Positions 14,716-15,016 of a stretch of 15,016 nucleotides of DNA are shown in pieces. Positions within the stretch are counted from its first letter, which is position 1, and each line of letters starts with the position of its first letter. This DNA is from an uncultured Sutterella sp. GTDB taxonomy: Bacteria; Pseudomonadota; Gammaproteobacteria; Burkholderiales; Burkholderiaceae_F. Made by a program: the position numbers and the translations under genes. Under the pieces are notes generated by a model that had not been told where the DNA came from, searched no databases, and saw only the letters and a list, made by a program, of their open reading frames with translations. The stretch is from positions 1 to 15,016 of the forward strand of contig UQUR01000018.1 of the NCBI GenBank assembly GCA_900544345.1. The letters are read 5' to 3'.

Positions 14716-14892
14716 TTCTGCATCTCAATGCATCTGTGGTATGAACCCTTTGAAAGGTTGTCTCAAAAAGCTGAAAAAGAAAAGATTCAATTAATTACTC
14801 CCAAAATGGGCGAAACTCTTTACCTGTCTAGACATTTGCCAAGACAATTGGCATGGTGGAAACAAAATATGAACCAGCAAAAGCAAGCATAA
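14698..14892 (+). pseudogene. RomA-type metallo-beta-lactamase-fold protein, 3' fragment
   Basis: The last 64 codons match the C-terminus of the RomA-type family. PAHIGKF corresponds to the family's LPVHSGKF with its metal-ligand histidine. It is followed by LWYEPFERLSQKAEK, IQLITPKMGETLYL and the final aromatic LAWWKQN. The open frame starts at 14638, but its first 20 codons overlap the IS right end. Compared with the family, about 100 residues between WGFPTKQIHS (5' fragment) and this point are missing, including the PARHFSG and GDSGY ligand regions. The loss is therefore more than a simple insertion. The stop TAA lies 22 bp before the tRNA promoter. Confidence 0.75.
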
Positions 14893-14899
14893 AAGTAAA

Positions 14900-14963
14900 A
14901 TCATCTAAAAAAATTTGACAAATGTCAGATGATTAAATAAAATTTAGTTCTTCGTTAGATGAT
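14900..14963 (+). repeat. AGATGAT repeats around the tRNA promoter
   Basis: ATCATCT (14900-14906) and AGATGAT (14927-14933) are a perfect inverted pair spanning the -35 box. A direct copy of AGATGAT (14957-14963) touches the first base of the tRNA. An inner palindrome TGACA-AA-TGTCA overlaps the -35. It could be an operator, a terminator stem for the upstream gene, or chance in AT-rich DNA. Confidence 0.35.
14915..14943 (+). promoter_or_regulatory. Near-consensus promoter of tRNA-fMet
   Basis: TTGACA (14915-14920), a 17-bp spacer, then TAAAAT (14938-14943). Transcription would begin near 14950, about 14 bp before the mature tRNA. Perfect -35 and 5/6 -10 at ideal spacing fit a stable RNA gene. 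Confidence 0.8.

Positions 14964-15016
<53 letters not shown>

Overview
The window looks like chromosomal DNA of a low-GC betaproteobacterium, most likely a gut member of the Burkholderiales such as the Sutterellaceae. This placement is inference. It rests on the zinc-ribbon NUDIX protein, which closely resembles Burkholderiales homologues as I remember them, the class 2 PyrD, the AsmA protein and the E. coli-like Bcs proteins. No marker gene fixes the genus.

Layout. From 185 to 12090 every gene is on the minus strand. Read in transcription order, a cellulose operon runs bcsA-bcsB-bcsZ-bcsG-NUDIX hydrolase with junctions of 0 to 13 bp or a 4-bp overlap. It is followed by pyrD, an intrinsic terminator, about 480 bp without a gene, and asmA with its own terminator. 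A strong minus-strand promoter at the left edge drives something outside the window. Right of bcsA lies a divergent plus-strand gene for a RomA-type metallo-beta-lactamase-fold protein. It is broken by an IS200/IS605-family element carrying tnpA (Y1 HUH transposase) and tnpB (RuvC RNA-guided nuclease). The window ends inside an initiator tRNA-fMet gene that has a near-consensus promoter.

How the genes work together. BcsA polymerises glucose from UDP-glucose and extrudes the chain, BcsB guides it through the periplasm, BcsZ is the periplasmic GH8 endoglucanase, and BcsG should add phosphoethanolamine to the glucan. All BcsA glycosyltransferase motifs are intact. Two control points appear altered. 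The PilZ c-di-GMP signature (RxxxR and D/NxSxxG) reads HxxxR and QxSxxE. In BcsZ, the residue matching the E. coli general base Asp243 is Asn238. There is also no bcsC exporter, bcsQ, bcsE or bcsF beside the operon. Together these suggest a cellulose-type system released from c-di-GMP control, with a non-hydrolytic or altered BcsZ, and export either encoded elsewhere or done differently. This is the most interesting content of the window.

The right part shows genome decay. The RomA-type gene has lost roughly 100 codons at the IS insertion. The two ends of the IS carry matching 20-nt hairpins, which lets me propose its boundaries and the guide segment of a TnpB omega RNA.
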